Source: Candidatus Accumulibacter conexus (GTDB lineage Bacteria > Pseudomonadota > Gammaproteobacteria > Burkholderiales > Rhodocyclaceae). From it: a stretch of DNA of 64,000 nucleotides. Of this stretch, positions 38,439 through 47,834 are shown piece by piece. The notes below the pieces were generated by a model. The model saw only the letters and a list, made by a program, of their open reading frames with translations, was not told where the DNA came from and did no database searches. The DNA lies in contig JAGFNJ010000025.1 in NCBI GenBank assembly GCA_017592775.1, positions 1-64,000 on the forward strand, read 5' to 3'. A program made the position numbers and the translations under genes. Numbering within the stretch: the first letter of the stretch is position 1; each line of letters opens with the position of its first letter.

Positions 38439-39087
38439 CGCCGTCCTCTTCGATCTCGACGGCACCTTCGCCGATACCGCCCCGGATCTGGCGGCGGCCC
38501 TCAACCGTCTGCGGGCGGATCTCGGTCTGGATCCGGTTCCGCCCGCCCGCTTGCGCCCGCATACCTCGCACGGCGTGCGCGGCATGCTTGCCGCCGGGCT
38601 CGACATGCGGCCGGGTGATGCGCTCTATGGCGAGTTCCATGAGCGCTTCCTGCGTTACTACAGCGCCGACATCTGTGTGCACACGACCATCTTCGCCGGC
38701 ATCGACGAAGTCCTCGACGTCTGCGAGCAGCGGGGGGCGGCGTGGGGCATCGTCACCAACAAGGCGCAGCGTTTCACGCTGCCGCTGCTGCACCAGCTCG
38801 GTTATGCGCGGCGCGCTGCCTGTGTCGTCAGCGGCGATTCTGCACGCCGCGCGAAGCCCGCGCCGCAGCCGATGCAACTGGCTTGCCGCCTGCTCGCGGC
38901 GGATGCAGCGCGCTGCCTCTACGTTGGCGACGATGTGCGCGACATCCAGGCCGGCCGGGCGGCCGGCATGGCGACCGTGGCCGTGCGCTACGGCTACCTG
39001 GGTGACGGTGAACCAATCGAGGCCTGGGGCGCCGATCACCTGGTGGCGCGGGCGCAGGACATCGCTGCCGTCGCCGGTTTCGACTGA
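38431..39087 (+). CDS. gph: Phosphoglycolate phosphatase (HAD superfamily)
   Basis: The 218-residue protein has HAD motif [10 protein letters not shown] with its catalytic aspartates, motif II (VTNK), Lys in motif III ([10 protein letters not shown]) and motif IV ([15 protein letters not shown]). Gph removes phosphate from 2-phosphoglycolate, which arises from DNA repair and oxygenation reactions. The start is GTG within the last codons of ubiG, so the two are translationally coupled. Some HAD enzymes beside ubiG are named MupP or N-acetylmuramic acid phosphatase; this cannot be excluded. Confidence 0.88.
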   Translation: MFDAVLFDLDGTFADTAPDLAAALNRLRADLGLDPVPPARLRPHTSHGVRGMLAAGLDMRPGDALYGEFHERFLRYYSADICVHTTIFAGIDEVLDVCEQRGAAWGIVTNKAQRFTLPLLHQLGYARRAACVVSGDSARRAKPAPQPMQLACRLLAADAARCLYVGDDVRDIQAGRAAGMATVAVRYGYLGDGEPIEAWGADHLVARAQDIAAVAGFD

Positions 39088-39125
39088 TCGCCGCCAGCCG
39101 CCCGCCGATGCGCTAGACTGTCGCC

Positions 39126-39500
39126 ATGTCGGAAACCGCCCTCATCCTCTTTGCGCATGGTGCCCGCGACCCCGAGTGGGCGCGACCGATGCAGCGCGTG
39201 TGCCTGCTGCTTCGCCAGCAGGCGCCCGCCTTGCGTGTCGAACTGGCGTTCCTCGAGTTCATGTCGCCGGACCTGCGCGGCTGTGCCGAGTCGCTGGTTG
39301 CCGACGGCGTCAGGCGAATCCTCGTCCTGCCGATGTTCATCGCCCGTGGTGGACATCTGAAGCGTGATGTGCCGCTGCTGCTCGCCGAGTTGCGACAGCA
39401 GCACCCGGGTACCATCTTCGACCTCGCCGATGCCATCGGCGAAGCGGAGACGGTCGCCCAGGCGATGGCCACTCATGCCCTGTCGTTGCTCGCCACCTGA
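39126..39500 (+). CDS. cbiX: CbiX-type sirohydrochlorin chelatase family protein
   Basis: The 124-residue protein has ALILFAHGARDPEW with the metal-facing His near its N-terminus and VLPMFIARGGHLKRDVP with the second His, as in small CbiX/SirB-like chelatases. It may insert cobalt, nickel or iron into sirohydrochlorin for cobalamin, F430 or siroheme. No other tetrapyrrole gene is near, so metal and product remain open. It lies between gph and trmO in a run of closely spaced genes. Confidence 0.88.
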   Translation: MSETALILFAHGARDPEWARPMQRVCLLLRQQAPALRVELAFLEFMSPDLRGCAESLVADGVRRILVLPMFIARGGHLKRDVPLLLAELRQQHPGTIFDLADAIGEAETVAQAMATHALSLLAT

Positions 39501-39524
39501 CCGCCGCGGCAGTGTGCGCCAGCC

Positions 39525-40265
39525 GTGTCGGACTTCGTCCTGTCGCCGATCGGTTATCTCGAGACGCCGTTTCAGGACCGTTTCGGCATTCCGCGCCAAC
39601 CGCGACTGGCGCCGCATGCCGTCGGGCGACTGCGCCTTCTGCGACCCTATGATCGCGCCGAAGCGGTGCGCGGCCTGGAAGGTTTCTCGCACCTCTGGCT
39701 GAGCTTCATCTTCCATCGCAGTGCCGGCGAGTGGAGCCCGACCGTCCGCCCGCCGCGCCTCGGCGGCAACCGGCGGGTGGGCGTCTTTGCCAGTCGCAGC
39801 CCCTTTCGTCCCAACCCGATCGGCTTGTCGCTCGTCGAACTCACCGCCATCGACACGCGCGCCGGCGTTGTCCTCGAGCTGGCCGGGGTCGATCTGCTCG
39901 ATGGCACGCCGGTCATCGACATCAAGCCCTACCTGCCTTTCGTCGACAGCGTAGCGCACGCGCGCTCCGGCTTCGTGCCCGGGCCGCCGCCACGACTGGC
40001 CGTCGAATTCCGTCCGTCGGCGATGGCGCAGTTGCGGCAGCAGTCGTTGCGCTGGCCGCATCTGGAGCAACTGCTGACCGAGGTGCTGGCACAGGACCCG
40101 CGGCCGGCGTATGCTGATGACGCAGAACGGCTCTATGGTTTTCGCCTCTTCGATCTCGAGATCAGATGGCGTTGCACCGCCTTGCAGGCGATCGTCGAGG
40201 AGATCGTTCCAGTGACCGCGGCGGATGGCGGTCGCGCCGAGCGGCGCGAGCCCTCGGGCGTGTGA
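39525..40265 (+). CDS. trmO: tRNA (adenine(37)-N6)-methyltransferase TrmO
   Basis: The 246-residue protein has the TsaA fold marks: SPIGYLETPFQDRFGIPRQP at the start, FSHLWLSFIFH, RVGVFASRSPFRPNPIGLS and DIKPYLPFVDS. TrmO methylates N6 of the t6A37 base in some threonine tRNAs, using SAM. The C-terminal half (about 150-230) with RLYGFRLFDLEIRW is present, so it is full length. The start is GTG at 39525, 24 bases after the cbiX stop. Confidence 0.9.
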   Translation: MSDFVLSPIGYLETPFQDRFGIPRQPRLAPHAVGRLRLLRPYDRAEAVRGLEGFSHLWLSFIFHRSAGEWSPTVRPPRLGGNRRVGVFASRSPFRPNPIGLSLVELTAIDTRAGVVLELAGVDLLDGTPVIDIKPYLPFVDSVAHARSGFVPGPPPRLAVEFRPSAMAQLRQQSLRWPHLEQLLTEVLAQDPRPAYADDAERLYGFRLFDLEIRWRCTALQAIVEEIVPVTAADGGRAERREPSGV

Positions 40266-40444
40266 GCTGCCGTCCCCTGTTCGCCGCCTGTCGGCGCGAA
40301 GCGGCGTTGCTGCGTTGTTTCGGGATCAGGCCGGATGCTGTGGGTTGTGGTGTGGCTGTCGACCTCCCGCACCCGGGGCGGCGCCCCGTTCAGCAAGGTG
40401 ACTCGGCAACCATGGCGCCGGCGCAATGCGGCAGCGGAGAGTTG

Positions 40445-40951
40445 ATGATGATGAAGAAGACGATCGGAGCGTTGCTTCTGGTGCTGGCCTGGCAACCCGT
40501 CACCACTCTGGCAGACGGGCGTGGCTATGGTGCTGCTTCGGTCTCCGGCGGCGCCGTCGTCGTTGGCGGGCGCGGCGGCTACCATGGTCCGCGCGGCGGC
40601 TATTACGGCCCGCGCGGCGGCTATTACGGCCCGCCCGGAGGCTACTATGGTCCGCGCTGGAGACCCTATGGGCCTAGCGTCGGTTTCTACTTCGGTGCTG
40701 CACCTGGCTGGGGCTGGCCGTGGGGCCCGCCAGTCTACTACCCGCCGCCAGTCCTGTATCCGCCCGTGGTGACGGTGCCGCCGCCAGTCGTCTATGTCGA
40801 AAGGGGTGCCGACGCGGCAGTCCAGGAGCAGGACGCCGGCCAGGCACTGGAGCCCGGATACTGGTACTACTGTCGCGCCAACGGCGGCTACTATCCGGCG
40901 GTGATGCAGTGCCCGGGGCCTTGGGAGCGAGTCGTGCCGCGCGACGACTAG
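40445..40951 (+). CDS. Exported glycine/tyrosine/proline-rich protein
   Basis: The protein (168 residues from 40445) starts with a signal peptide (MKKTIGALLLVLAWQPVTTLA). It then has four GGYYGPRG-like repeats, a WGWPWGPPVYYPPPV proline-rich part, and an end with YWYYCRANGGYYPAVMQCPGPW that carries two cysteines. The end resembles that of small exported proteins of unknown function common in proteobacteria. GGAGA lies ahead of three in-frame ATG codons; 40448 has the best spacing. The repeats may form a flexible surface tether. Function is unknown. Confidence 0.75.
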   Translation: MMMKKTIGALLLVLAWQPVTTLADGRGYGAASVSGGAVVVGGRGGYHGPRGGYYGPRGGYYGPPGGYYGPRWRPYGPSVGFYFGAAPGWGWPWGPPVYYPPPVLYPPVVTVPPPVVYVERGADAAVQEQDAGQALEPGYWYYCRANGGYYPAVMQCPGPWERVVPRDD

Positions 40952-41277
40952 GTGGCGCCGACAGCCCGGACACCCGCAGACCGCTGTGCCCGTACTGCGC
41001 GGATGACTTCGAGCGCGGTAAACGGGCACGGAATTGATCGCCGGTCGTGTTCGGCATGAACTCGCTGCCCGGTCAGAGCCAGGACTATCCGTTCTCGATC
41101 GAATCTGACAGAGTCAAGGCGACGGCCACCGTATCGTTGCTCGCAACAACGGGCCGGCACCGATTTCGGTGATGGTCTCGACGAAGCCAGCAGCAGCCAG
41201 TCACCCAGTCACCGGAGTGTCGACGGCGGTCGCCGGAGGGCGTACAGTATGCGCGGGCCGAGGGAGGCGGGTCTGGC
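40952..41277. other. Stretch without a recognisable gene, left edge of the islet
   Basis: About 325 bases lie between the glycine-rich gene and the broken sigma-like gene. A short cysteine-bearing piece (CPYCADDFERG, 40990-41020) could be the tail of a lost zinc-ribbon gene, but nothing firm can be said. No promoter or terminator stands out. Confidence 0.4.
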
Positions 41278-41627
41278 GTGTACGAAGAGAAATCCGAACT
41301 GATCGAGGCGTTGCTGGCAAGAGAACCGATCGCTCCGAGCGAGTTCGGCTTCTCGCGGCACGAGGCCGACCCTTGCTTCCAGACCTCGCTCGAGCGCCTC
41401 GTGGAGGATGACTTCCGGCGGCGCTCAGGCTATGGCGGCGCGAAGGCCCGTTTCACGCGTACGTCGCCCAGGCCGTGCGCAACGTGGCGCGGAACCTCGT
41501 CCAGCGGCGCCAGCAAGTCGACCTGCCGGGCAACGAGTGCGACGAGGAAGGGCTGCGGGCCGATCAGCCCGATCCGGTACCGCTGGAGCGAAGAGCGAAA
41601 GGTGTTCACACGCACCAATCCGCTTGA
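41278..41627 (+). pseudogene. Frameshifted, truncated sigma-factor-like gene
   Basis: From 41278 one frame gives MYEEKSELIEALLAREPIAP and, further on, SLERLVEDDFRRRSGYGG. About base 41435 the sense passes to another frame (open 41412-41627) that reads AYVAQAVRNVARNLVQRRQQ, then DEEGLRADQPDPVPLER. Joined, the parts look like the middle of an ECF/sigma-70-like protein, where a helical core with a VARN element precedes a charged linker ending in LER. The sequence that should follow is missing; another gene fragment begins at about 41605. The identity is tentative; the frame change and truncation are clear. Confidence 0.4.
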
Positions 41628-41920
41628 TTTCGCCCGCGATTGGTCGCGGAAGCATCGCAGCCGCCTGACGGCTGATCTGGATCAGGCACTGGTGCTGATT
41701 GGCGCTTGTGTCGATGGCAGCGGCATCAATGCCTCGGACACGTTGAAGACCGACAACTTAGAACCGCACGTGGCGCCAAGAGCCCTGCTGGAATGGCTGC
41801 GGAAGAACGGCCCGGATCAAACCAACCGCAACGCGGCGTCGCGGTGTGGGTCGATCTTCACCACCCGGCAAGCCGGCCAGGCACCCAAACCGCAGCAGGG
41901 TTCGCTGTTCAAGGAGTATG
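41605..41920 (+). pseudogene. C-terminal fragment of a larger gene (possibly a DUF1156-type DNA methylase)
   Basis: In the frame of 41278, sense resumes with KVFTRTNPLDFARDWSRKHR, then ADLDQALVLIGACVDGSGIN, ALLEWLRKNG, RNAASR and PKPQQGSLF. This is well-formed protein with no start of its own, so it is the tail of a longer gene whose front is lost. The end resembles the C-terminus of large DUF1156 proteins, which are predicted DNA methylases found in anti-phage loci; this is a weak, memory-based match. The intact gene at 41925 begins a few bases on and uses AAGGAG within this fragment. Confidence 0.4.
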
Positions 41921-41924
41921 AGCT

Positions 41925-43130
41925 ATGCGCACTATCACCGATGCCGAGCTGCTCGCCTTGCTCACGGATCTGGAATCAGACCGGGTCGAGCGCAAGCAGT
42001 CGTTCAAGGGTTCCGCACCGGAAACGGTGCGTGAGGCGGTATGTTCCTTCTCCAATAACCTCGCCGGGCATGACCAGCCGGGTGTGGTGTTCATTGGCGC
42101 AAAGGACGATGGCACGCCTATGGAAGGTTTTGCCGTGACCGACGAGTTGTTGCGGCAACTGGCCGACATCAAGACCGACGGCAACCTCGCGCCACCGCCC
42201 ACGCTGCTGGTTGAAAAGCGCCGTCTTGCCAGCGCCGACTTTGCCTTGATCACCGTCTGGCCCTGCGATACCCCCCCGATACGTTACAAGGGGCGCATCC
42301 ATGTGCGCTGGGGGCCGCGTCGGGGCTTGGCCAGCGCCCAGGACGAGCGGATTCTCAACGAGCGGCGGCGGCATCGGGATCGGCCGTTCGACGTGCAGCC
42401 CGTCGCCGATTCCACGCCGGCAGACCTCGACCGGCTGCGCTTCGAGCACGAATACCTGCCATCTCTGGTGGCACGCGACCTGCTTCTGGCCAATGACCGC
42501 AGTTATGAGCAGAAACTCGCCGCAACCAAGCTGATCGTGGCTGAAAACGACCCGGTGCCGACCGTACTGGGCTTGCTGGTGTGCGGCAAATCGCCTTCGG
42601 ACTGGCTGGGCGGGGCTTACACCCAGTTCTTGCGCATCGCTGGAACCGATCTCACCGATCCGGTAGGAGACGAAGAAGTCATCCACGGGACGGTGCCGGA
42701 TCAGATTCGTCGCCTCGAGGAAAAACTCGAAGCCCATAACCGCCGCCGTGTCCGTTTCGCCAGTCTCGATAGGGAATCGGTTGGCGAGGACTACGCGCTC
42801 GACGCATTGCGGCAACTGGTGCGCAATGCCTACATGCACCGGAGCTACGAGGCGACGAACGCGCCGGTGCGGGTGTACTGGTTCGATGACCGCATAGAAA
42901 TCCATAGCCCCGGCGGCCCCTTTGGCAGCGTGACGGTGGAAAACTTCGGTCAGCCCGGCGTCACGGACTACCGCAATCCCAATCTGGCAGAGGCGCTACG
43001 GGCACTCGGATACGTGCAGCGTTTCGGTGCGGGGATCGCGATTGCCAGAAAACACTTCGGTGCGCGGCTGTCGTTCCAGGTGCAGCCCGGTGTGGTCGCG
43101 GCCGTCACCACCCTGGAGGCCGCAGCATGA
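41925..43130 (+). CDS. AlbA_2 (Schlafen-like) and HATPase-type ATP-binding protein
   Basis: The 401-residue protein has an N-terminal AlbA_2 domain (about 10-130) with ESDRVERKQSF and VVFIGAKDDGTPMEGF, a middle helical part, and a C-terminal GHKL-like ATPase (about 285-375) with LRQLVRNAYMHRSYE and DRIEIHSPGG. This is the COG2865 layout, annotated as putative transcriptional regulator or ATP-binding protein; it is frequent in accessory and defence-rich loci but lacks an agreed function. AAGGAG lies eight bases before the ATG. It overlaps the ParA-like gene by ATGA, so the two act together or at least are made together. Confidence 0.85.
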   Translation: MRTITDAELLALLTDLESDRVERKQSFKGSAPETVREAVCSFSNNLAGHDQPGVVFIGAKDDGTPMEGFAVTDELLRQLADIKTDGNLAPPPTLLVEKRRLASADFALITVWPCDTPPIRYKGRIHVRWGPRRGLASAQDERILNERRRHRDRPFDVQPVADSTPADLDRLRFEHEYLPSLVARDLLLANDRSYEQKLAATKLIVAENDPVPTVLGLLVCGKSPSDWLGGAYTQFLRIAGTDLTDPVGDEEVIHGTVPDQIRRLEEKLEAHNRRRVRFASLDRESVGEDYALDALRQLVRNAYMHRSYEATNAPVRVYWFDDRIEIHSPGGPFGSVTVENFGQPGVTDYRNPNLAEALRALGYVQRFGAGIAIARKHFGARLSFQVQPGVVAAVTTLEAAA

Positions 43131-44122
43131 TCAGCGTCGCGTTTTTCAACAACAAGGGTGGGGTGGGCAAGACCTCTCTGGTCTATCACACGGCCTGGAT
43201 GTTTGCCGAGTTGGGCTATCGCGTGTTGGCGGTTGACCTCGACCCGCAGTCGAACCTGTCAATCATGGCGCTGGACGAAGAACGGCTGGAGGCGCTGTGG
43301 AGCGACGATGCACATCCCGACACGCTATTCGGTGCGGTCGAACCGCTATTTGGCGGCACCGGGGACATTCGGCAAGCGCATATAGAGCCTTTTTCGGATG
43401 CCTTGGGCTTGATCGTCGGGGATCTGGCGCTGTCGCGTATCGAGGACGATCTTTCCACCGAGTGGCCGCGTTGTCTGGAAGCGAAGGAGCGCGCGTTTCG
43501 CGTCACCACGGCGTTCTGGCGCGTCATGAACGAGGCCGCCCGGCGTCATCGGGCCGATGTCGTGCTGATCGATGTCGGCCCCAATCTGGGCGCGATCAAC
43601 CGCGCGGCGCTGGTGGCAGCCAGCCATGTCGTGGTTCCCGTTGCTCCTGATTTGTTTTCGCTGCAGGGGCTGAAGAACCTCGGGCCAACACTCAGACGCT
43701 GGCGCGAAACCTGGCTGCAGGCCAAACCAAAGGCCTCCGGCAGCTTGGGAGAGCAGCCAGGTGGCGCCATGACCCCTGTGGGCTATGTCCTGATGCAACA
43801 TGCCGAGCGGCTCGGGCGACCGACCAAAGCCTACGCCAAATGGCAGGCTCGGCTGCCGAATGCGTACCGGGAAAGTGTGCTGGGTGAGGCTGCTGAAGAA
43901 AGCATACCCACGCCCGACTCGCGACAGATTCAACGCATCAAGCACTACCGCAGCCTGATGCCCATGGCCATGGAATCGCGCAAGCCAATGTTTGCATTGC
44001 GCGCTTCGGATGGTGCCATTGGCGCACATCAGGCCAACGTGCAACAGTGCCACGACGATTTCAAGAGTCTCGTTCTTGAAATTGCTGAGCGAGTGGGAAT
44101 CTCCAGAGGTGCCACGCAATGA
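43127..44122 (+). CDS. ParA/MinD-family ATPase
   Basis: The 331-residue protein has the deviant Walker A FFNNKGGVGKTS (residues 6-17, Lys10 and Lys15), Asp39 in DLDPQSN (A' motif) and VVLIDVGPNLGAINRAAL (Walker B). This is the ParA branch that partitions plasmids or places protein complexes. It is longer than Soj-type ParA and has a 120-residue C-terminal part. No parB, no centromere-like repeats and no replication gene are in sight, so plasmid partition is unlikely. Translational coupling with the AlbA_2/HATPase gene suggests a two-protein module. Confidence 0.85.
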   Translation: MISVAFFNNKGGVGKTSLVYHTAWMFAELGYRVLAVDLDPQSNLSIMALDEERLEALWSDDAHPDTLFGAVEPLFGGTGDIRQAHIEPFSDALGLIVGDLALSRIEDDLSTEWPRCLEAKERAFRVTTAFWRVMNEAARRHRADVVLIDVGPNLGAINRAALVAASHVVVPVAPDLFSLQGLKNLGPTLRRWRETWLQAKPKASGSLGEQPGGAMTPVGYVLMQHAERLGRPTKAYAKWQARLPNAYRESVLGEAAEESIPTPDSRQIQRIKHYRSLMPMAMESRKPMFALRASDGAIGAHQANVQQCHDDFKSLVLEIAERVGISRGATQ

Positions 44123-44250
44123 GGCGAACGCTCGATACGGTGTGGCAGCGGCGCGGCACCAGCTGGCTCTGGGATGAGGAAACATGCAATGCAGTTGCGG
44201 CAAGCCGACTTGGTGGTGCGCCTGTTTCGGGCGCGATGCCTGTTCCCGGC

Positions 44251-44889
44251 TCAGGGCGCCAGCCGCTCGCGCAGCCATTGCCCCTGGCTGTCGAGACGGT
44301 AGCGCAGGCGGTCATGCAGGCGGCTCTTGCGGCCCTGCCAGAACTCCCAGCGATCCGGTTGCAGGCGGTAGCCGCCCCAGTGCGGTGGGCGCGGCGGCTG
44401 CAGCAGGAAGCGGGCGCCGTAGTGCGCGGCATTGGCGACGAGGACCGCGCGACTGGCGATCACCTCGCTCTGCGGGCTGGCCCAGGCGCCGATGCGTGAA
44501 TCGAGCGGCCGGCTGGCGAAATAGGTGTCGCTTTCCGTTGCGCTCACTTTGTCGACGCGACCCTCGATGCGCACCACCCTTTCGAGTTCGACCCAGTGGA
44601 ACTGCAGCGCGGCCCAGGGGTTGGCGGCGAGTTCGCGGCCCTTGCGGCTGTCGTAGTTGGTGTACCAGGTGATGCCGTCCTCAGCGTAACCCTTGATCAG
44701 CACGACCCGGGTGGAGGGGCGCAGCGACTGATCGACGGTGGCCAGCGTCATTGCGTTCGGTTCCGGCAACTGCGCATGGATCGCTTCAGCCAGCCACTGC
44801 GCGAACTGTGCGAGCGGGTCGGCGTGTGAAGCCGCCTCACTCAGTTCGGCCTTCTCGTAACTCTTGCGCAGTGCAGCCAGATTCGTCAT
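44251..44889 (-). CDS. pdxH: Pyridoxine/pyridoxamine 5'-phosphate oxidase PdxH
   Basis: The 212-residue flavoenzyme has [21 protein letters not shown], the FMN-binding FYTNY-like [34 protein letters not shown] and the C-terminal [16 protein letters not shown] with the substrate-binding Arg and His. It oxidises pyridoxine or pyridoxamine phosphate to pyridoxal phosphate. The start overlaps the stop of the M61 peptidase gene (ATGA), so the two are one transcript. It ends the conserved side of the accessory islet. Confidence 0.95.
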   Translation of the reverse strand: MTNLAALRKSYEKAELSEAASHADPLAQFAQWLAEAIHAQLPEPNAMTLATVDQSLRPSTRVVLIKGYAEDGITWYTNYDSRKGRELAANPWAALQFHWVELERVVRIEGRVDKVSATESDTYFASRPLDSRIGAWASPQSEVIASRAVLVANAAHYGARFLLQPPRPPHWGGYRLQPDRWEFWQGRKSRLHDRLRYRLDSQGQWLRERLAP

Positions 44890-46658
44890 TGCAGCCACTC
44901 CTCGCGCAGCCGGCTGGGCTGTCGCAGCAATCGCAGATGGTGGCGGTCGCGGGCCGGCTCGCCGAGCCGGAGCGAACACTCGATCAGTTCGTCGCGGCGA
45001 AAGACGTGCAGCCGCAGGACATCGCCGGCCCGGTGCCGACCGAGCAGGCGCTCGCTGGTGGCCGGCGTCACCCGCAGGCCGTCGATCGCCAGCAGCAGGT
45101 CGCCAGCGGCCAGCCCCGCCGCCTGCGCCGGGCCGCCGTCGTAGACCGTCGTCAGGCGCAGCTCGTTGCCCTCGCTGGCCGTCTTCGCCCCAAACGAAGG
45201 GGTGCGCGAGGCCGGCACGCGCTGCAACCGGATGGCGAAGGGCCGCAGCAGTCGAGCGAGGTCGACGTCGCTCGTGCCATGCACGGCGTCGGCAAAGAAG
45301 CCGCGCAGGTCGAGGCCGGAAAGTTCTTCGGCGAGCAGCCGGATGTCGTCGTCGTCGACGCCGCTGGCACCGCCGCCGTGACGCTGCCAGAGGGCGCGCA
45401 TCAGGTCGTCGAGCGTTACCCTGCCGGCGGTCTCGGCGCGCAGCTTGAGGTCGAGCGCCAGCGCCACCAGCGCTCCCTTGGCGTAGTAGCTGACGACGGC
45501 GTTCGGCGTGTTCTCGTCCGGTCGGTAGTACTTGGTCCAGGCGTCGAAACTCGACTCGGCGAGCGTCTGGCGCAACCGCCCGGGCTCGTTGCAGACCTTG
45601 TCCAGCGTGCGGCCGATGATCTCGAGCCACTCCTGCCGCCGGATCAGTCCGCAGCGCAGCAGCGTCAGGTCATCGTAGTAGGAGGTGAAACCCTCGAAGG
45701 CCCAGAGCAGCGTCGTGTAGTTCTCGGCGTCGAGGTTGTAGGGAACGAAGGCGGCGGGCTTGATCCGCTTGACGTTCCAGGTGTGGAAGTACTCGTGGCT
45801 GCAGAGGCCGAGAAATCCCCGGTAGGCTTCGGGCAGGCCGGTCATTCCGGGCCAGGGCAGGGTGTCGCGGGCGCACAGCAGGGCGGTCGACGAGCGGTGT
45901 TCGAGCCCGCCGTAGCCCTCTCCGACGGCGGTGACGAGAAAAAGGTAGTAGGCCATTGGTGCCGGCTCGCCGAACAGGCGGATCTGCCATTCACAGATGC
46001 GCCGCAGGTCGGTCGTCAGCCGCTCGAGGTCACAGTCGTGGCGGCCGCTGATCGCCACTTCGTGCTTGACACCGCAGGCGCTGAAGGCGGCAAGGGCAAA
46101 GCAGCCCATCTCGACCGGATGATCGATCAGCTCATCGTAGTTGCCGGCACGATAGAGGCCAAAGCCGTGCCGCCTGGCGGCACCCGGCTCACCCGTCGCC
46201 AGCGGCAGCGTGGTGGCGACGCGCCAGCCGGACGAGGCATGGCCGGCTGGCCGCCGGATGTCGACCAGGCACGGCCGGTCCTCGTGCCCGAGGGCGCGCA
46301 GGAAGACGTTGCTGCCGTTGAAGAAGGCATGGCTCTGGTCGACATGGGCACCGCGGACGGAGAGATCCCAGGCATAGACCTCGTAGACGACGCACAGCTC
46401 GTCGCTGCCGGCGACCGGCGCCGCCTGCCAGGTGTGTTTATCGAGCTTGCGCAACGCGACCGGCTGGCCGGCGCTCTCGGCACGGATGGCGACGATGTGG
46501 CGGGCAAAGTCGCGGATCAGGTAACTGCCCGGGATCCAGGCCGGCAGCGCGAAGCGCTGGCCGTCGGCGACGGGTTCGGGCAGCGTGCAGCGCACTTCCA
46601 GCAGGTGTGCCGCGGGATCGCTGGGGACAATGCTGTAACGGATCGGTGCCGGCTGCAT
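44886..46658 (-). CDS. M61-family metallopeptidase with PDZ domain
   Basis: The 590-residue protein has [14 protein letters not shown], with the zinc-binding HExxH form, the third ligand Glu in [14 protein letters not shown], and a C-terminal PDZ domain (about 480-560, [20 protein letters not shown]). This is the glycyl aminopeptidase (M61) layout. No signal peptide is seen, so a cytosolic location is expected. Natural substrates are poorly known. ATG 46658 ([11 protein letters not shown]) is taken as the start; the frame is open a little further. It leads a two-gene unit with pdxH. Confidence 0.9.
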   Translation of the reverse strand: MQPAPIRYSIVPSDPAAHLLEVRCTLPEPVADGQRFALPAWIPGSYLIRDFARHIVAIRAESAGQPVALRKLDKHTWQAAPVAGSDELCVVYEVYAWDLSVRGAHVDQSHAFFNGSNVFLRALGHEDRPCLVDIRRPAGHASSGWRVATTLPLATGEPGAARRHGFGLYRAGNYDELIDHPVEMGCFALAAFSACGVKHEVAISGRHDCDLERLTTDLRRICEWQIRLFGEPAPMAYYLFLVTAVGEGYGGLEHRSSTALLCARDTLPWPGMTGLPEAYRGFLGLCSHEYFHTWNVKRIKPAAFVPYNLDAENYTTLLWAFEGFTSYYDDLTLLRCGLIRRQEWLEIIGRTLDKVCNEPGRLRQTLAESSFDAWTKYYRPDENTPNAVVSYYAKGALVALALDLKLRAETAGRVTLDDLMRALWQRHGGGASGVDDDDIRLLAEELSGLDLRGFFADAVHGTSDVDLARLLRPFAIRLQRVPASRTPSFGAKTASEGNELRLTTVYDGGPAQAAGLAAGDLLLAIDGLRVTPATSERLLGRHRAGDVLRLHVFRRDELIECSLRLGEPARDRHHLRLLRQPSRLREEWLQ

Positions 46659-46869
46659 CAGTGGGTTCGCGCTCCTGCCGCGTGCGATGGGCGGGAATTG
46701 TAAGCCCTGACGCCGGTCTGACGGGGGTCGAGTGAGCAAAGCGGTGACGGCGGGCAGCTTTCATGAGCGAAACATGGCTTGGCGCGTGCTGCAACTCATG
46801 CCACAATCGCGGCGCTCGGGATAGCCCGATGAGCCTGTACACCATTCCACGGAGAAGGAAGGAGACGCG

Positions 46870-47775
46870 ATGTTGAAACATTCCCTGCGCGGCGCGCTTG
46901 TCGCCAGCCTCGTTGCCAGTCTGCTGTCGGCGCCGGTCGCGGCCCAGGAACTGACCGGGACGCTGAAGAAGATCAAGGAGACCGGGGCGATCTCGCTCGG
47001 ACATCGCGAGTCGTCGATCCCGTTCTCCTATTACGATGACAAGCAGCAGGTCATCGGCTACTCGCACGAGCTGATGCTGAAGGTGGTCGACGCGCTCAAG
47101 GCGGAACTCAAGCTTGCCAAGCTCGACATCCGGCTGCTGCCGGTGACCTCCGCCAACCGCATCACGCTGGTGCAGAACGGCTCGGTCGACCTCGAATGCG
47201 GTTCGACGACCAACAACACCGAGCGCCAGAAACAGGTCAGCTTCTCGAACACGATCTTCGTCATCGGCACCCGCCTGATGACCAAGACCAATTCCGGGAT
47301 CAACGACTTCCCCGACCTCGCCGGCAAGAACGTCGTGACGACCGCCGGTACCACTTCCGAGCGTCTGCTGCGCAAGATGAACGAAGACAAGCAGATGAAG
47401 ATGAACATCATCAGCGCCAAGGATCATGGCGAGTCGTTCCTGACTCTCGAGACCGGTCGTGCGGTGGCGTTCATGATGGATGACGCGCTGCTCTTCGGCG
47501 AGATGGCCAAGGCCAAGCGGGCGAGCGACTGGGTCGTGGTGGGGACGCCGCAGTCGTACGAGGCTTATGGCTGCATGCTGCGCAAGGATGACCCGGCATT
47601 CAAGAAGGTGGTCGACAACGCGCTGGCGAAGGTGATGACCTCCGGCGAGGCGGAGAAGATCTACGCCAAGTGGTTCCTGCAGCCGATTCCGCCGAAGGGG
47701 TTGAACCTCAACTTCCCGCTGTCGACGGCCGTGCAGACCATCTACAAGTCGCCGAACGACAAGGCGTTCGACTAG
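46870..47775 (+). CDS. gltI: Glutamate/aspartate ABC transporter substrate-binding protein
   Basis: The 301-residue periplasmic protein has a signal peptide (GALVASLVASLLSAPVAAQ) and a family 3 solute-binding fold: ETGAISLGHRESSIPFSYYD, then NRITLVQNGSVDLECGSTTN and a second lobe near DDALLFGEMAKAK. It matches GltI, which delivers glutamate and aspartate to GltJK. GGAAGGAG precedes the ATG. The gltJ, gltK and gltL genes follow in the same direction with gaps of 1-59 bases, so this is one operon. Confidence 0.94.
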   Translation: MLKHSLRGALVASLVASLLSAPVAAQELTGTLKKIKETGAISLGHRESSIPFSYYDDKQQVIGYSHELMLKVVDALKAELKLAKLDIRLLPVTSANRITLVQNGSVDLECGSTTNNTERQKQVSFSNTIFVIGTRLMTKTNSGINDFPDLAGKNVVTTAGTTSERLLRKMNEDKQMKMNIISAKDHGESFLTLETGRAVAFMMDDALLFGEMAKAKRASDWVVVGTPQSYEAYGCMLRKDDPAFKKVVDNALAKVMTSGEAEKIYAKWFLQPIPPKGLNLNFPLSTAVQTIYKSPNDKAFD

Positions 47776-47834
47776 GCAGCCGGCGAGTCCCGGGGGCTGT
47801 CCGGCCTCCGGGACCGCGACGCGGGAGAAGCGAC

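Noticed and set aside
43127-44122. Plasmid partition locus
   Set aside because: A ParA-like gene is present, but there is no ParB, replication gene or iteron-like repeat nearby, and flanking genes are chromosomal.
44184-44245. Cysteine-rich start MQCSCGKPTWWCACF
   Set aside because: The frame soon enters antisense pdxH sequence; it could be the head of a lost zinc protein but cannot be called a gene.
44119-44499. Plus-strand frame starting in the ParA-like stop (ATGA) and running 126 codons
   Set aside because: Most of it is antisense to pdxH and it has no motif. A truncated third islet gene remains possible only for the first 40 codons.
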